A DNA stretch of 64,000 nucleotides from Flavobacterium terrigena (GTDB taxonomy: Bacteria; Bacteroidota; Bacteroidia; Flavobacteriales; Flavobacteriaceae), in the NCBI RefSeq assembly GCF_900108955.1, contig NZ_FNYA01000001.1:310001-374000 (forward strand), in the 5' to 3' direction. A program made the translations under genes and the position numbers. Numbering within the stretch: position 1 is the stretch's first letter; each line of letters opens with the position of its first letter. The notes below the pieces were generated by a model that was not told where the DNA came from, made no database searches, and saw only the letters and a program-made list of their open reading frames with translations. Shown piece after piece: positions 1-9,755 of this stretch.

Positions 1-690
1 CTTGAAGGACTTGTACATCCTAATAAAGGCTCAGTAATTCCTGCAAAGTAAGATACGCCATTTACTAACGGAGTTGAAGATGGTAAAACGTTTCCGTTAA
101 CCGCTGCATCATACCAAATTACTCCTGTAGATGGACTAACAACTAAATCACCAATTGTTGGATTAGCAGTTGCACAGAAATCTGGTGTTGCATCTAGAGT
201 TGTTGGTGTTGGTACAATTATTATTGTAGGTATTACTTCAAGTCTTGTTGCACTTGAACAACCTGAAGCTGCGTCAGTAATTCCTGCAAAGTAGGATACA
301 CCATCAACTAATGGAGTTGTTGATGGTAATATATTTCCATCAACTGCTGCATCGTACCAAATTACTCCTGAAGATGGACTAACCACTAATGAAGCAATAG
401 TTGGATTGGCTGTTGCACAAAAATCTGGTGCCGCATCAAGAGTTGTTACTAATGGAACTGTAATTATTGTTGGTGTTACAGCTGTAGTTGTTGCACTTGA
501 ACAACCTGATGACGCATCTGTAATTCCTGCAAAATAAGTTACTCCACTTACTAATGGTGTTGTAGAAGGTAAAACGTTTCCACCTACTGCTGCATCATAC
601 CAAACAACTCCTACATTTGGATTCATTACTATTGAAGCAAGAGTTGGATTTAAAGTCGCACAGAAATCAGGTGTGGCATCTGCAATTGTT
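1..690 (-). repeat. 243-bp (81-residue) in-frame tandem repeats in the adhesin gene
   Basis: The same landmark (TCTGGTG or TCAGGTG, encoding part of the PDFC motif on the minus strand) occurs at 181, 424 and 667, exactly 243 bp apart. Translated units share PDFCATANPTI, VVSPS.GVIWYDAA and PLV.GVSYFAGITDA..GCSSA. The two left copies are closest to each other and the right copy (CATLNPTL) is more diverged. The array continues off the left edge. Confidence 0.9.
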
Positions 691-3600
691 GGTGCTAAAA
701 CTTCAATTACTTGAACGGTAACACTTTTTAAATTTCCTGGTAAATTTTGACAACTTGTGTCGCTACTCATAGAAACATAATACGTATAAGGACTGTTTAA
801 AGTAGTTAAACCTGCGATTGTTAATTCGCCGTTTGGAGCAATCGTATATGTGATTCCACTAAAAGTTCCATTTGTAATTGGCTGTGTTAAATCATTTGTG
901 AAATACCAATTGAATATAGGATTAGCCAATACACTAGATGGTGTTAATGTTGCTACACCTCCAAGACAAACTTGATCATCTGCAGCAGTAATATCACCAG
1001 CAACTGAAAAAGGCAATATGGTGAATGTTATAGATGTTCTATTTGGCAATAATGTTTGACAAAAATCATCTGAACTCACACCCACATAATATGTATAAGT
1101 TCCAGGTAACAATCCTGTTAATTGTAACACGTTTGTACTTTGTCCTGGAATTAAAATTTGATTCGTTCCATCAAAACTATACCAGTAGAAAACCGGATTA
1201 GTCATAACAGGAATTGTATTTAATTGAGCAGTTAAGGTAACATTACCTGTTGTACTACAAAAAGTTGTATCATCATCTAGATTTACTACTATATCACTAA
1301 TAGAACCTGATGGAGAAGCTGGAGTTACAATTATTGTAATTGGCGTTCTTGACAAAACTTCGCAACCGCTTCTTACTGGTTGAATGTAATAGATGTAAGT
1401 TCCAGGTGCTAATGATGCAGGTAAAGTATAACTTACACCTGTATTCACAAGATTTCCACCAACAGCTGCATCATACCAATTGTATGTTGTACAAGCATCT
1501 GCTGCAGTAAGTGTTACAGTTGCTTGTTGACATACTTCAATAGTATCATCTAAACCATCAACAATATCAATAGCTGCTTCACGTTTTACATAATGAACTT
1601 GAATATGATCTAAAACGTTTAAAACACCTCCAAATCTAATTCTTACTCTATCAAAAGCAGGAGATGTTGTATTTGAAGTAAAAATCACTCCATCATTTCC
1701 TCCATTAAGTAATTCTAATGTTGCAGTTGAACCATCACCTACAAGCGGACTTCCAACTGGAGTGTTCCCCATGAAACGTTGAACAGTAAAACCTGCTAAA
1801 GCGCTTACTCCTAATGTTGTTCCTGGTTTTTGAATTAGAATTTTTAAAATATCTGTTGGTTGAGAAGCTGTTCTGAATTTCACTGTTAATTCTGTTGCAG
1901 ATAAAGCTCCTACTCCATTGTACATTGCTGCAAAACTTGTATCACTATTATCAACAGCATTCCATGGATTTGTTACATTAGTTGTAGCTGAAAGCGCACC
2001 AATACCTAAATCGTACACACCATGAAAAACATCTTCTACATCACCAGGTAAACACACGAATGGTGTAACAACTTTGTTGTAATATGCTTCGTAAACTTTT
2101 ACATTCTGAGCAACACTTACAACAGAGCCAACAATAATTCGGACACCATCATAAATTTGAGGTCCAGAACCATTACTTGGTACAAAAGTGTATTCAAAAG
2201 AATTATCACCAGGTAACAAATCAACTAAACTTCCTGAAAGTGGTTGAATAGTTCCAATATCTACTGGAACTCCCATTCCATTTCTTTTCGTTCCAACTAC
2301 AGAAATGGCTCCAATTAAAGTAATTCCACTGTATTGTGTTCCTAATTTAATCGATACTGGTGTTCCTGCAGGAATGGCTGTATTCCATTCTAATGTTTGC
2401 CAAGTAGTTCCTACTCCTAAAGCACCAAGCCCAGTTGTAATCGTTGAAAAAGTTTGTGGATTATGATCAATAGCATCTGAAGCATTAAAAACACCTCCAG
2501 TAACAATTGAATTCCAAGATTGCGTATCTGCATAAACACGACTTGTGTTTTCAAAACAAACTGTTGGATCTGTAACAGTAATGATAACAATCTCACTAAC
2601 ACTACATGCTCCATTTGTAGAAACAGCAGTATAAGTATAAACTCCAGGAGTCATAAATGGTCCAACTGTAGTTGAAGCTAAAACATTTCCGTTTGAATCG
2701 TACCAAACTATTGGAGCCGTTGATGCGCCCATTAAAGTTACACTTGCTCCAACGTTAATAGAATAACTATTTGGATCAACATCTAATAATGGCGATGGAG
2801 TTACTGTAACTGCAACTGAAGCAGTAACAGAAGTACAATCAACTGTATTTTGTGCTTGAATATAATACGTTCCGTTAGTTGAAATATTAGCAGCATTAGC
2901 AGAAGAAAGAACTGTCATACTACTATCATAGAAAGTATATGTTGTGTCTCCTGACGTATCAAAACCAACAATAGCATCAGCTAAATTTACACTATCACAT
3001 CCTGTCAAAGTTGGATTTACAACTAAAGCAGTTGCTGCTGGAAAAACAACAGTAACTGGTAATAAATTACCTGCGGCATTTTCACAAATTCCACCAACTT
3101 CAATCGCAACATAATATGTCTTTGGTGTATTAGTTGCATTTAAACCTGTTATAGTTAATTCTCCGGTAATGGCATCTTTTGTATAAGTAATTCCAGGATG
3201 ACCAGAAAATCCAGTTGTAATTTCTTGAGTTTTTGTTTGATCAGTATAATAATTAAAAGTACTATTTGCCACACTTGATGATGGAGCAATAACTGCAGTA
3301 CCCAAACAAGAAGAAGTAATAGTTGCATTACTAACTGAAATATCAGCAGCAACTGGAACCGAAATTACTGTGACTGTAACTGGAGTTCTTGACGATAAAC
3401 CAGGACAACCAACTTTTCTTGAGGCTACATAATAAGTTGTTGTAGTATTTATAACTGGTGTTGTATATCCTGCGTTATAAGCAGTAACCGCCAAAGGCGT
3501 TGTACTTGTGTTTGAACTGAACCAAACCAATTCATTTTCTGAAGCAGTATCAGCAAATAAAGTTACAGATTGACTTCCACAAACTGTAAGATTTTGAGAA

Positions 3601-4739
3601 GCTAAAGCTATTGTTGGCGCAGCAGGACTTCTATAAATATCATAAAAACGTAATCCTTTAGTTAGATTTAATTGAACTAAAGAGGATAAAGTAAGTCGGA
3701 CTCTATCAAAAGATTGTCCAGGAGATATTGGAATAGTAGCTTTTTGTCCATTACTTAAAAGAGTTAATAAATCTAAATCCAGCAAAGAAGTACTAATATT
3801 ATACGTATGTACAACAGCTGTTCCGTTTAAAGCTTCAATTTTTAATCCATCAGCTAAACCTAAATTTAATAAAGAAGGATTATCTAATTGTATGGTGATA
3901 TGAAATTGATCTGTAGGATTTGAAGCAGAACTAAAATAAACCGTTTGACTAATCGTACCAGCTAAAGTAACTGCACCTAAACCGATATGAGAATAACTAT
4001 CTGGGTCGGTATCTATTGCAAAATGAGGATTTTGAACACCAGCATTTCCAAGACCGATTAAATCTAGAGTTCCGCCAGTACCATCAAAAGAAGTAGCAAA
4101 AGCTAAATCACAACTATTAACACCTTCAGTATAAAAAGCATTATAGACTTTCATACTATTAAAAGTACCTATTAATAGTGCATCAGTATTGTCAGTGATT
4201 TCAATTCGATTATAAGCTTGAGTGGGCGTAATTGCAAAATAGAAATTACCAGCAACATCTCTAATTAATTTTCCAGCATCTGTAGAAAAATTATTCTGGC
4301 TAGAAAACATATTAACTGTGGTCGTATTATTTTTTGCAGCTACAGTAAAGTAATGATTTCCAAGAACAACGGTTCCTAGTAAATCAGCTAATTCTCCTCC
4401 TAAACCACCACCTACTAAAGCATTTAAAACATCTTGATCAAAATCAATTTTCACATAAGATGTTTTTCCCGCAGGAAGTGTTGTTGGAAATTCTAGCTCA
4501 ACTTTTCCGCTATAATCACCAATACCTAAAGCAATTCCTCCATAGGAATTCAGTGTGGCGTATGTGTCATCAAAAACGGCTGCATTGCCAGGATTTGTGG
4601 CATGATCTGAAGAAACTAAAACATTTGCGTTAATAAAATTAACTTGAGCATACATTTCTGTTTGTATAAAGAATACAAATAAGATTGGAAAACAGAAAAA
4701 ACGGGTAATACTCTTCTTAAAAGTAATGATACTTTTCAT
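1..4739 (-). CDS. Giant secreted multidomain adhesin-like protein, C-terminus beyond the window
   Basis: One frame stays open from an ATG at 4739 to the left edge, about 1579 codons with no stop seen. Residues 1-32 form a signal peptide (basic start, hydrophobic core, cut near MYAQ). After it come lectin-like beta modules (DDTYATLNSYGG, FDGTGG, repeated FDRVRI-type strands) near residues 33-360 and 720-1050. These alternate with Ig-like modules that have paired cysteines (LTVCGSQSVTLFAD, VCQQATVTLTA). From about residue 1350 there are near-identical 81-residue repeats of the DFCATANPTI type. The architecture fits the large Ig-repeat surface proteins of flavobacteria, which usually end in a T9SS or gliding-motility C-terminal domain. 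That end lies outside, so the export route is inferred. Adhesion or surface binding is a guess from architecture. Confidence 0.85.
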   Translation of the reverse strand, partial: MKSIITFKKSITRFFCFPILFVFFIQTEMYAQVNFINANVLVSSDHATNPGNAAVFDDTYATLNSYGGIALGIGDYSGKVELEFPTTLPAGKTSYVKIDFDQDVLNALVGGGLGGELADLLGTVVLGNHYFTVAAKNNTTTVNMFSSQNNFSTDAGKLIRDVAGNFYFAITPTQAYNRIEITDNTDALLIGTFNSMKVYNAFYTEGVNSCDLAFATSFDGTGGTLDLIGLGNAGVQNPHFAIDTDPDSYSHIGLGAVTLAGTISQTVYFSSASNPTDQFHITIQLDNPSLLNLGLADGLKIEALNGTAVVHTYNISTSLLDLDLLTLLSNGQKATIPISPGQSFDRVRLTLSSLVQLNLTKGLRFYDIYRSPAAPTIALASQNLTVCGSQSVTLFADTASENELVWFSSNTSTTPLAVTAYNAGYTTPVINTTTTYYVASRKVGCPGLSSRTPVTVTVISVPVAADISVSNATITSSCLGTAVIAPSSSVANSTFNYYTDQTKTQEITTGFSGHPGITYTKDAITGELTITGLNATNTPKTYYVAIEVGGICENAAGNLLPVTVVFPAATALVVNPTLTGCDSVNLADAIVGFDTSGDTTYTFYDSSMTVLSSANAANISTNGTYYIQAQNTVDCTSVTASVAVTVTPSPLLDVDPNSYSINVGASVTLMGASTAPIVWYDSNGNVLASTTVGPFMTPGVYTYTAVSTNGACSVSEIVIITVTDPTVCFENTSRVYADTQSWNSIVTGGVFNASDAIDHNPQTFSTITTGLGALGVGTTWQTLEWNTAIPAGTPVSIKLGTQYSGITLIGAISVVGTKRNGMGVPVDIGTIQPLSGSLVDLLPGDNSFEYTFVPSNGSGPQIYDGVRIIVGSVVSVAQNVKVYEAYYNKVVTPFVCLPGDVEDVFHGVYDLGIGALSATTNVTNPWNAVDNSDTSFAAMYNGVGALSATELTVKFRTASQPTDILKILIQKPGTTLGVSALAGFTVQRFMGNTPVGSPLVGDGSTATLELLNGGNDGVIFTSNTTSPAFDRVRIRFGGVLNVLDHIQVHYVKREAAIDIVDGLDDTIEVCQQATVTLTAADACTTYNWYDAAVGGNLVNTGVSYTLPASLAPGTYIYYIQPVRSGCEVLSRTPITIIVTPASPSGSISDIVVNLDDDTTFCSTTGNVTLTAQLNTIPVMTNPVFYWYSFDGTNQILIPGQSTNVLQLTGLLPGTYTYYVGVSSDDFCQTLLPNRTSITFTILPFSVAGDITAADDQVCLGGVATLTPSSVLANPIFNWYFTNDLTQPITNGTFSGITYTIAPNGELTIAGLTTLNSPYTYYVSMSSDTSCQNLPGNLKSVTVQVIEVLAPTIADATPDFCATLNPTLASIVMNPNVGVVWYDAAVGGNVLPSTTPLVSGVTYFAGITDASSGCSSATTTAVTPTIITVPLVTTLDAAPDFCATANPTIASLVVSPSSGVIWYDAAVDGNILPSTTPLVDGVSYFAGITDAASGCSSATRLEVIPTIIIVPTPTTLDATPDFCATANPTIGDLVVSPSTGVIWYDAAVNGNVLPSSTPLVNGVSYFAGITEPLLGCTSPS

Positions 4740-5377
4740 AAGCAATAATTTAGATGTTGAACCTAGTATATAAACTGTAAGAAATTAAAATTCTCACAAG
4801 AAAATAAGTAATACAAACCCATTGACGGATTTAAAGCTAATTTTTGATGTAACAAACTATAACTTTGGGGAGTTAAAGTATGTTGAAGTGTAGGACTTTT
4901 ATCAATACTTAGAATATGCTATTTCATTATAAAAGATAATTGTTATTTTTTTTTAGATAAACAATATATTTTGTGATGATTCTTTAATTCTATTATTAAA
5001 ATTTAAATTTAAAAAACAATTGTTAATTTTTTGTTAAAAAAATAACACCTTTTGTGTTGAATTAGTTTATGACGAAACTAAATTTAAATTAGAAACAAAA
5101 AAAGCTATTGTCTTTTGATTTTACTGAAATATGAAAGGCTTGTATTGTAAGTGATGCACTGCTGTTTGTGGAAATACAGCAATTTTAACATTTGTTAAAC
5201 TTTTTTACAGATTGAATTGTTTAGATTGCAAATACGTTGATAATCTGATATTTCTATTTTTAAATTATACTAAAAAAATACTTTTTTTTTAATTGTTTGA
5301 GGAATTAAACTTAATTAAAAAAAGGGTTAAAATTTTGTGTTTAATACTAAAAAAAAACCAGTTACCAAAAAAAAACG

Positions 5378-5385
5378 TACTTTTG
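5378..5385 (+). promoter_or_regulatory. Candidate -7 box (TACTTTTG) for the repressor gene
   Basis: TACTTTTG matches the Bacteroidota -7 consensus TAnnTTTG. No good TTTG -33 element lies 17-23 bases upstream; the nearest TTTG is at 5334-5337. Transcription from here would give a leader of about 165 bases containing a short frame and a dyad. Confidence 0.4.
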
Positions 5386-5463
5386 TAGACTGGGATTTTA
5401 GGTTTTGAAATTATTTGAATTTTTATTAATTAAAATTAATTGATCTTTTCGGGGGATAATCAA

Positions 5464-5553
5464 ATGAACATTAAACTTAGTGTGATATTCACAAATCAAC
5501 AGATATTGACTTTAAGTATTCTTATTTGTCGTAAATATAGTACACATTTTTAA
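5464..5553 (+). other. Possible 29-codon leader reading frame
   Basis: An ATG at 5464 opens 29 codons, ending in TAA at 5551-5553, three bases before the repressor start at 5557. The peptide begins MNIKLSVIF. A purine-rich GGGGGATAA precedes it. The tight end-to-start spacing would allow translational coupling, but with no homologue recognised this may be chance. Confidence 0.2.
5481..5493. promoter_or_regulatory. Dyad TGTGATATTCACA, candidate operator
   Basis: A perfect 5-bp inverted repeat (TGTGA/TCACA) with a 3-bp spacer lies 64 bases before the start of a gene for a DNA-binding repressor. CI-type repressors commonly bind such dyads near their own promoter. The assignment is inference from position and symmetry only. 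Confidence 0.3.
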
Positions 5554-5556
5554 ATT

Positions 5557-6192
5557 ATGCAAGAAAATAATCCGCAAATTGCGAAAAATATTATAAATAG
5601 GTTGAAAAAGAGCTTAAAAGTCGAAACAGATACTCGCCTTTCTGAGATTTTAAATATAAAACCGAACACAATATCTAGCTGGAAAAAACGAAATACACTT
5701 GATTATTCAAAAATAATTGATAAATGTGTGGAGTTAAATATAGATTTAAATCTAATATTTAGCGAAAATCTTACAAACTTCGAACAAGAAACCTTCACTC
5801 CTATTGTTTCAAAAGATCTAATCTATCAATACACGAGTGGTAAGTTAATGGATTCACTAGAAGTTTTGCCAACTATGAAATTTCCATATCTGAAAAACAA
5901 GGAATCAATTGCTTTTCAAATTGACAAATCACTAATAGACGCTAGGTTCAATAAAGACTGCTTCGCAATTTGCGAAAAGACATCACTTAATAACATAATA
6001 GACAATGACATAGTTATTGTTATAAGTAATAAGCTAGGATTTTTTGTAACAAAAATTAAACCTTCCTTAGGCGATACTGAAAAATTTATTATATCTATTG
6101 ATAATGGTTTACCTTTTAATAAAAAGATTTCAATTGCAACAAAAGATATTGATGAACTATGGAAAGTAACTGGAATACTTTCATTTGTGTAA
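5557..6192 (+). CDS. CI-like repressor with HTH and degenerate S24-type C-terminal domain
   Basis: The first ~70 residues match the bacteriophage CI repressor helix-turn-helix family (NIINRLKKSLKVETDTRLSE, then IKPNTISSWKKR as the recognition region, then the typical DLNLIF ending). Residues ~95-211 resemble the beta-rich LexA/CI peptidase-like domain (FAICEKTSLNNIIDNDIVIV). I do not see a clear Ser-Lys autocleavage pair, so SOS-type self-cleavage cannot be claimed. The 211-residue length is normal for this family. It stands alone between a long upstream gap and a strong terminator, with no phage genes nearby. It is therefore more likely a resident transcription regulator, possibly of itself or of the divergent adhesin gene, than a prophage repressor. 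Confidence 0.75.
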   Translation: MQENNPQIAKNIINRLKKSLKVETDTRLSEILNIKPNTISSWKKRNTLDYSKIIDKCVELNIDLNLIFSENLTNFEQETFTPIVSKDLIYQYTSGKLMDSLEVLPTMKFPYLKNKESIAFQIDKSLIDARFNKDCFAICEKTSLNNIIDNDIVIVISNKLGFFVTKIKPSLGDTEKFIISIDNGLPFNKKISIATKDIDELWKVTGILSFV

Positions 6193-6219
6193 TATATTAA
6201 TGCAGCCCCAAATATTAGA

Positions 6220-6249
6220 AAGAGTAATACTTCCCCAAGTATTGCTCTT
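6220..6249 (+). terminator. Intrinsic terminator after the repressor gene
   Basis: AAGAGTAATACTT and AAGTATTGCTCTT form a 13-bp stem with one G-U pair around a CCCC loop, followed by ATTTTTTG. It sits 28 bases after the repressor stop and just outside the stop of the convergent epimerase gene, so it may also help end that operon. Confidence 0.85.
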
Positions 6250-6264
6250 ATTTTTTGTTAAAGA

Positions 6265-7116
6265 TTATTCTAAAATTTCAATTCGAATAGCTCTTAAGAA
6301 ATCTTCATGAGGTTGCAATAAATTGATACCTTCTTTTTCTTCTAAATTTCCATTATGATTTTTGTTATCCGCTAAGCCACACCATGGCTCAATACATAAA
6401 AATGGAGCGTTTTTTTTCGTCCAAATTCCTAAATAAGGAAAATTATCAAAGTTGACTTTTAAAATCGCTTTGTTGTTGTTATTAAGAATTACTTCATTTG
6501 AATTTAGTTTTTTAAATACAATAGTATTTACATCAAATAAATTATAACTCAGAGGAATTGTATTATTGTCCGATTCAATTATTGAAGTCTTTCCATTAAA
6601 ACTTTCATTTTCTAAATGATATGTTTCAAAAACGTCATCTTTGTTAAATTGCAGACTATACGTTTCAAAATTTTCAGATATGTTAAAAGCTGGGTGTGCT
6701 CCTATTGAAAATGGTAACACTTCATCAGTTAAATTTCTAACAAAATATTCAATCACCAATTCGTTACCCATTAAAGTATAAGCTAAAAACAGCTTAAAAT
6801 CGAATGGATAATTAACTTTAGACTTTTCCGTTTCGTTTAATTCAAAAATGACTTGAGCATCACTTCTTTGTTCAAAAGAAAATTCCATGTCTCGGGCAAA
6901 ACCATGTCGTGGTAAATTATAATTTACACCATTATATATATAACTGTCGTTTTGTAACTTTCCTACAATTGGAAATAACACTGGTGAAGTCTTATTCCAA
7001 TAGGTTTCATCAACTTGCCAAATGTAGTTTTTGTTGTTTTTGACTAAAGAAACTAATTCGGCACCTACAGTATTTATAGTTGCCGAAAGCTGTGAATTTG
7101 AAATTGTAATAATCAT
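6265..7116 (-). CDS. Aldose 1-epimerase family protein (galactose mutarotase-like, LacX/YeaD type)
   Basis: The 283 residues match the galactose-mutarotase-like beta-sandwich family throughout: GAELVSLVKNNKNYIWQ near the N-terminus, SPVLFPIVGKL, LPRHGFARD, SIGAHPAFN and IEPWCGLADN. The histidines in RHGFARD and GAHPAF correspond to the conserved sugar-binding and catalytic positions of the family. The enzyme probably interconverts alpha and beta anomers of an aldose or hexose phosphate in the cytoplasm. It is the last gene of a four-gene minus-strand operon and starts one base after the upstream membrane gene ends. The substrate cannot be read from sequence. Confidence 0.85.
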   Translation of the reverse strand: MIITISNSQLSATINTVGAELVSLVKNNKNYIWQVDETYWNKTSPVLFPIVGKLQNDSYIYNGVNYNLPRHGFARDMEFSFEQRSDAQVIFELNETEKSKVNYPFDFKLFLAYTLMGNELVIEYFVRNLTDEVLPFSIGAHPAFNISENFETYSLQFNKDDVFETYHLENESFNGKTSIIESDNNTIPLSYNLFDVNTIVFKKLNSNEVILNNNNKAILKVNFDNFPYLGIWTKKNAPFLCIEPWCGLADNKNHNGNLEEKEGINLLQPHEDFLRAIRIEILE

Positions 7117-7117
7117 A

Positions 7118-8608
7118 TTATTCTTCAGAAACTCCTTTCCAGGATCTAATTACTTTTGACATAAAAAACATTCCTATTATAACTAATATAATATTTAAGC
7201 CAAACATCGTAGTTACATTATCATTTAAGAAATTATAATGTGGATCCAAATTATAGTTATAATTCAATCTAGCGCTAATACTATTTTGATAACACTCCAT
7301 GTAAGTTAAATATATGGTTGGAATTAAACCTCCAAACAACCAAATAATTAAATTTAACAAAACCATTGTTTTACTTTTGGTTTTCTTGGCTAATACGACG
7401 CTAAAAAACAGGCCTACAACCACTAAAAAACTCATAATTAATAATATTGGATAAGTCAGAAACTCTCTAGAAACTCCAGAAATAATTCCGATTACAATAT
7501 TAAATACTCCATAACTTACTAATGCGATTAACCAACTTCTACCAGAAGTTACTCGGAAAGAAAAAATTAGCATTGAGAATCCAAAAACACAATATAGCAA
7601 CACTAAAATGGGTTCAATTTCGAAAAAAGGAGATGTATAAGCGCCTGAAATTTGGCGGTAATTATCTTTAAGAACATTGTGCTCAATATAATATGCAGAA
7701 TAGGTTTTATCGTGTGCAGCATAGTCATAACCATGTTTAGTGTATGGTTCATAATACGCATAAGATTCATCTTTAGTAAAAGGTGATTTTGGATTTATTA
7801 ATTCGTATTTCTTAAATTCAGGATAGTTATACGTAATACTAAACCATTTGTCTTCCGTTAAGTTAGTTGGAAGTTTATGTTCTTTTAAAATGCTAAAATA
7901 ATTTCTCATCAACTTTTTTACTTCAATAGTATTATTTGTCGCTAAAAATTTCCTGATTTTTAATCCTCTAACCGAATCTTGTTCACGTGTAAAAAAACTA
8001 AACTCGGCTACATTTCTATTGATTAAAGCAGTTGGCGAATACTTTTTACCTAAAATATTTACATGATCTAAATAGATTCTTTCAACAGCTTTATATTCCC
8101 CATTAACATTTGTATCATTTAACACAGAACGAACGGAATCAATTTCCGCTTCATCAAAGCTTCCATCAATAAAAAAATCGGCACTAGAAAGAATATCACA
8201 TCTTTCCTTGGCTATTTCTTCACTTAAATAATTTCTTTTATGTAATTGTTTTCCAAATTCAAAAGGGAAGTAAAACATACTTAATAATAGAACGATAACC
8301 ACAATTTGAATCCATTCGAAAAACAAAGCATATTTACTTTTAGTGTAAAATCTTTTGAATGAATTATTTTTAAAATAACTTACCAACCAAAGAATAAGTA
8401 TGATTAAAGAAATTAATGTAGAAAAACTAAAAAAAGTAAAGTCTAAACCTGAATGGTAATATTTAGTAAAATCGAGAGTTCCATCGGCATAACCAATAAA
8501 AAAATAAATTAAGTTCAAAAGTACTCCAATAATTAGCATTGGAATAAATTTGGTGTTCCATAATAATGGATATTTTAGCAAAAGTTGCTTTTGTATATTT
8601 TTAAACAT
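7118..8608 (-). CDS. Multipass membrane protein paired with an ABC ATPase
   Basis: The 496 residues contain about eight hydrophobic spans: three near 22-40, 56-78 and 95-115, then a large soluble region of about 210 residues, then five near 330-350, 358-378, 385-405, 413-435 and 465-485. The layout resembles an ABC-2 type permease with a big extracytoplasmic insert. The gene starts six bases after the stop of the ABC ATPase gene, so it is probably that ATPase's permease. I do not recognise a named family or a substrate. Confidence 0.65.
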   Translation of the reverse strand: MFKNIQKQLLLKYPLLWNTKFIPMLIIGVLLNLIYFFIGYADGTLDFTKYYHSGLDFTFFSFSTLISLIILILWLVSYFKNNSFKRFYTKSKYALFFEWIQIVVIVLLLSMFYFPFEFGKQLHKRNYLSEEIAKERCDILSSADFFIDGSFDEAEIDSVRSVLNDTNVNGEYKAVERIYLDHVNILGKKYSPTALINRNVAEFSFFTREQDSVRGLKIRKFLATNNTIEVKKLMRNYFSILKEHKLPTNLTEDKWFSITYNYPEFKKYELINPKSPFTKDESYAYYEPYTKHGYDYAAHDKTYSAYYIEHNVLKDNYRQISGAYTSPFFEIEPILVLLYCVFGFSMLIFSFRVTSGRSWLIALVSYGVFNIVIGIISGVSREFLTYPILLIMSFLVVVGLFFSVVLAKKTKSKTMVLLNLIIWLFGGLIPTIYLTYMECYQNSISARLNYNYNLDPHYNFLNDNVTTMFGLNIILVIIGMFFMSKVIRSWKGVSEE

Positions 8609-8614
8609 GCTATA

Positions 8615-9754
8615 TTATTTTACGAAAAATCTTCGGGTTGAGTTAGTAATATTTCTTAGGTAATTGATTTCTATTTGTTCGTTTATAAGTGTTTTCATAA
8701 ACAAAGAAATAGTAACTTCAATTGGGAAAGTGGCTATTAAAGTTCCGCCATTTTGTTCTAATGAAATTAAATCAATTTTAGCTAATTTTTCATTTAAAAC
8801 ACTAATGGTTTCGGTCGTTTCAAACTCAACAATAAAATGTTTTTCTTCTGTTTTGTCTTCTTTCAAATTACGTTGTACACCTTGTTTTAAAAACACCACT
8901 TGGTTCGATGTTTTTTCTACTTCATATAATTGCTGAGAACTCAAAACAATCGCAATTGGTCGGAATGGTGAATTGGCAATATTTCTGAAATCATCTAAAA
9001 CCGTTTGTTGTGCCAAAATATCTAAATTAGCCAAAGGTTCGTCAATTAATAAGATTTTTGGTTTACGAAGTAACATTCGGGCTAATTCGAAACGCATTTT
9101 ATATCCAGAAGACAATCCGTTCCAGTTATAACTTCTGAATTTTCTTAAGCCTAATCGCGTAATTACTAAATCGACAACCAAATTATTTTCTTCAGGTTTG
9201 TAACCGTAACAACTCGCTGTAAACTCTAAATTTTCGTACATACTTCCGCGCCAAGTATCTGTTCTTTGTGGAATATAGACTAATTTCGTACGTAAATCAT
9301 ATAAATCAGAATAGTCAAATTTGTAATTTATACTTCCAGAAGTTGGATGTAATTCTCCACAAATACTTCTCAATAAAGTGGTTTTACCATTTCCGTTTTC
9401 ACCAACTAAACCAATAATTTCACCAGATTTTATATCTAAATGAATTGGACCTAACGCAAAATTTGAATTGTAGACTTTTTTAAGCTTATCAATAGAAATA
9501 ATGGTATTGTGAGGTTTAATTTCTTTGACTTTTAATGCAAGATGTAAATTGTTTAATAAACTATTCAATTTCTCTTTCACTTCGGTTGAAGCTTCATTGG
9601 TGTCGTACCAATTTAAAAAATCATTAGTTTGTTTGTAATGTTGAATATCTTCGGTATCTAAAGTAAAATCGATAATACGTTTAATTACTTGTGGATAATT
9701 TTCAAACTGAAGTAATTCTTGTACTTCAGCAAATTGTTTTTCAAATATGGTCAT
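8615..9754 (-). CDS. ABC transporter ATP-binding protein with N-terminal extension
   Basis: Residues ~85-300 form an ABC ATPase domain: Walker A GENGNGKTT at ~118, Q-loop YIPQRTD at ~160-166, signature LSSGY at ~214-218 and Walker B ILLIDEP at ~234-240, followed by the D-loop LANLD. Two motifs are unusual. The signature reads LSSGYK instead of LSGGQ, and the switch histidine position reads LSSQQ. An ~80-residue helical extension precedes the ATPase and a ~90-residue tail follows it. The gene is one base from the upstream acetyltransferase gene and six from the downstream membrane gene, indicating an operon and a transporter with that permease. The cargo is unknown. Confidence 0.85.
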   Translation of the reverse strand: MTIFEKQFAEVQELLQFENYPQVIKRIIDFTLDTEDIQHYKQTNDFLNWYDTNEASTEVKEKLNSLLNNLHLALKVKEIKPHNTIISIDKLKKVYNSNFALGPIHLDIKSGEIIGLVGENGNGKTTLLRSICGELHPTSGSINYKFDYSDLYDLRTKLVYIPQRTDTWRGSMYENLEFTASCYGYKPEENNLVVDLVITRLGLRKFRSYNWNGLSSGYKMRFELARMLLRKPKILLIDEPLANLDILAQQTVLDDFRNIANSPFRPIAIVLSSQQLYEVEKTSNQVVFLKQGVQRNLKEDKTEEKHFIVEFETTETISVLNEKLAKIDLISLEQNGGTLIATFPIEVTISLFMKTLINEQIEINYLRNITNSTRRFFVK

Positions 9755-9755
9755 A

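Larger units (their letters stand above)
4740..5556. other. Long AT-rich intergenic region between divergent genes
   Basis: There is no convincing gene in these 817 bases. They contain many A and T tracts, a small hairpin-forming stretch at 5160-5181 (TGCTGT to ACAGCA), a dyad TTTAAC-ATTT-GTTAAA at 5184-5199, a -7-like box at 5378-5385 and a dyad at 5481-5493. The region must carry the promoters of both the adhesin and the repressor. Its length and dyads suggest regulated expression, which is inference. Confidence 0.5.

Noticed and set aside
8664..8936. Open frame opposite the ABC ATPase gene
   Set aside because: Antisense shadow with no promoter or start context.
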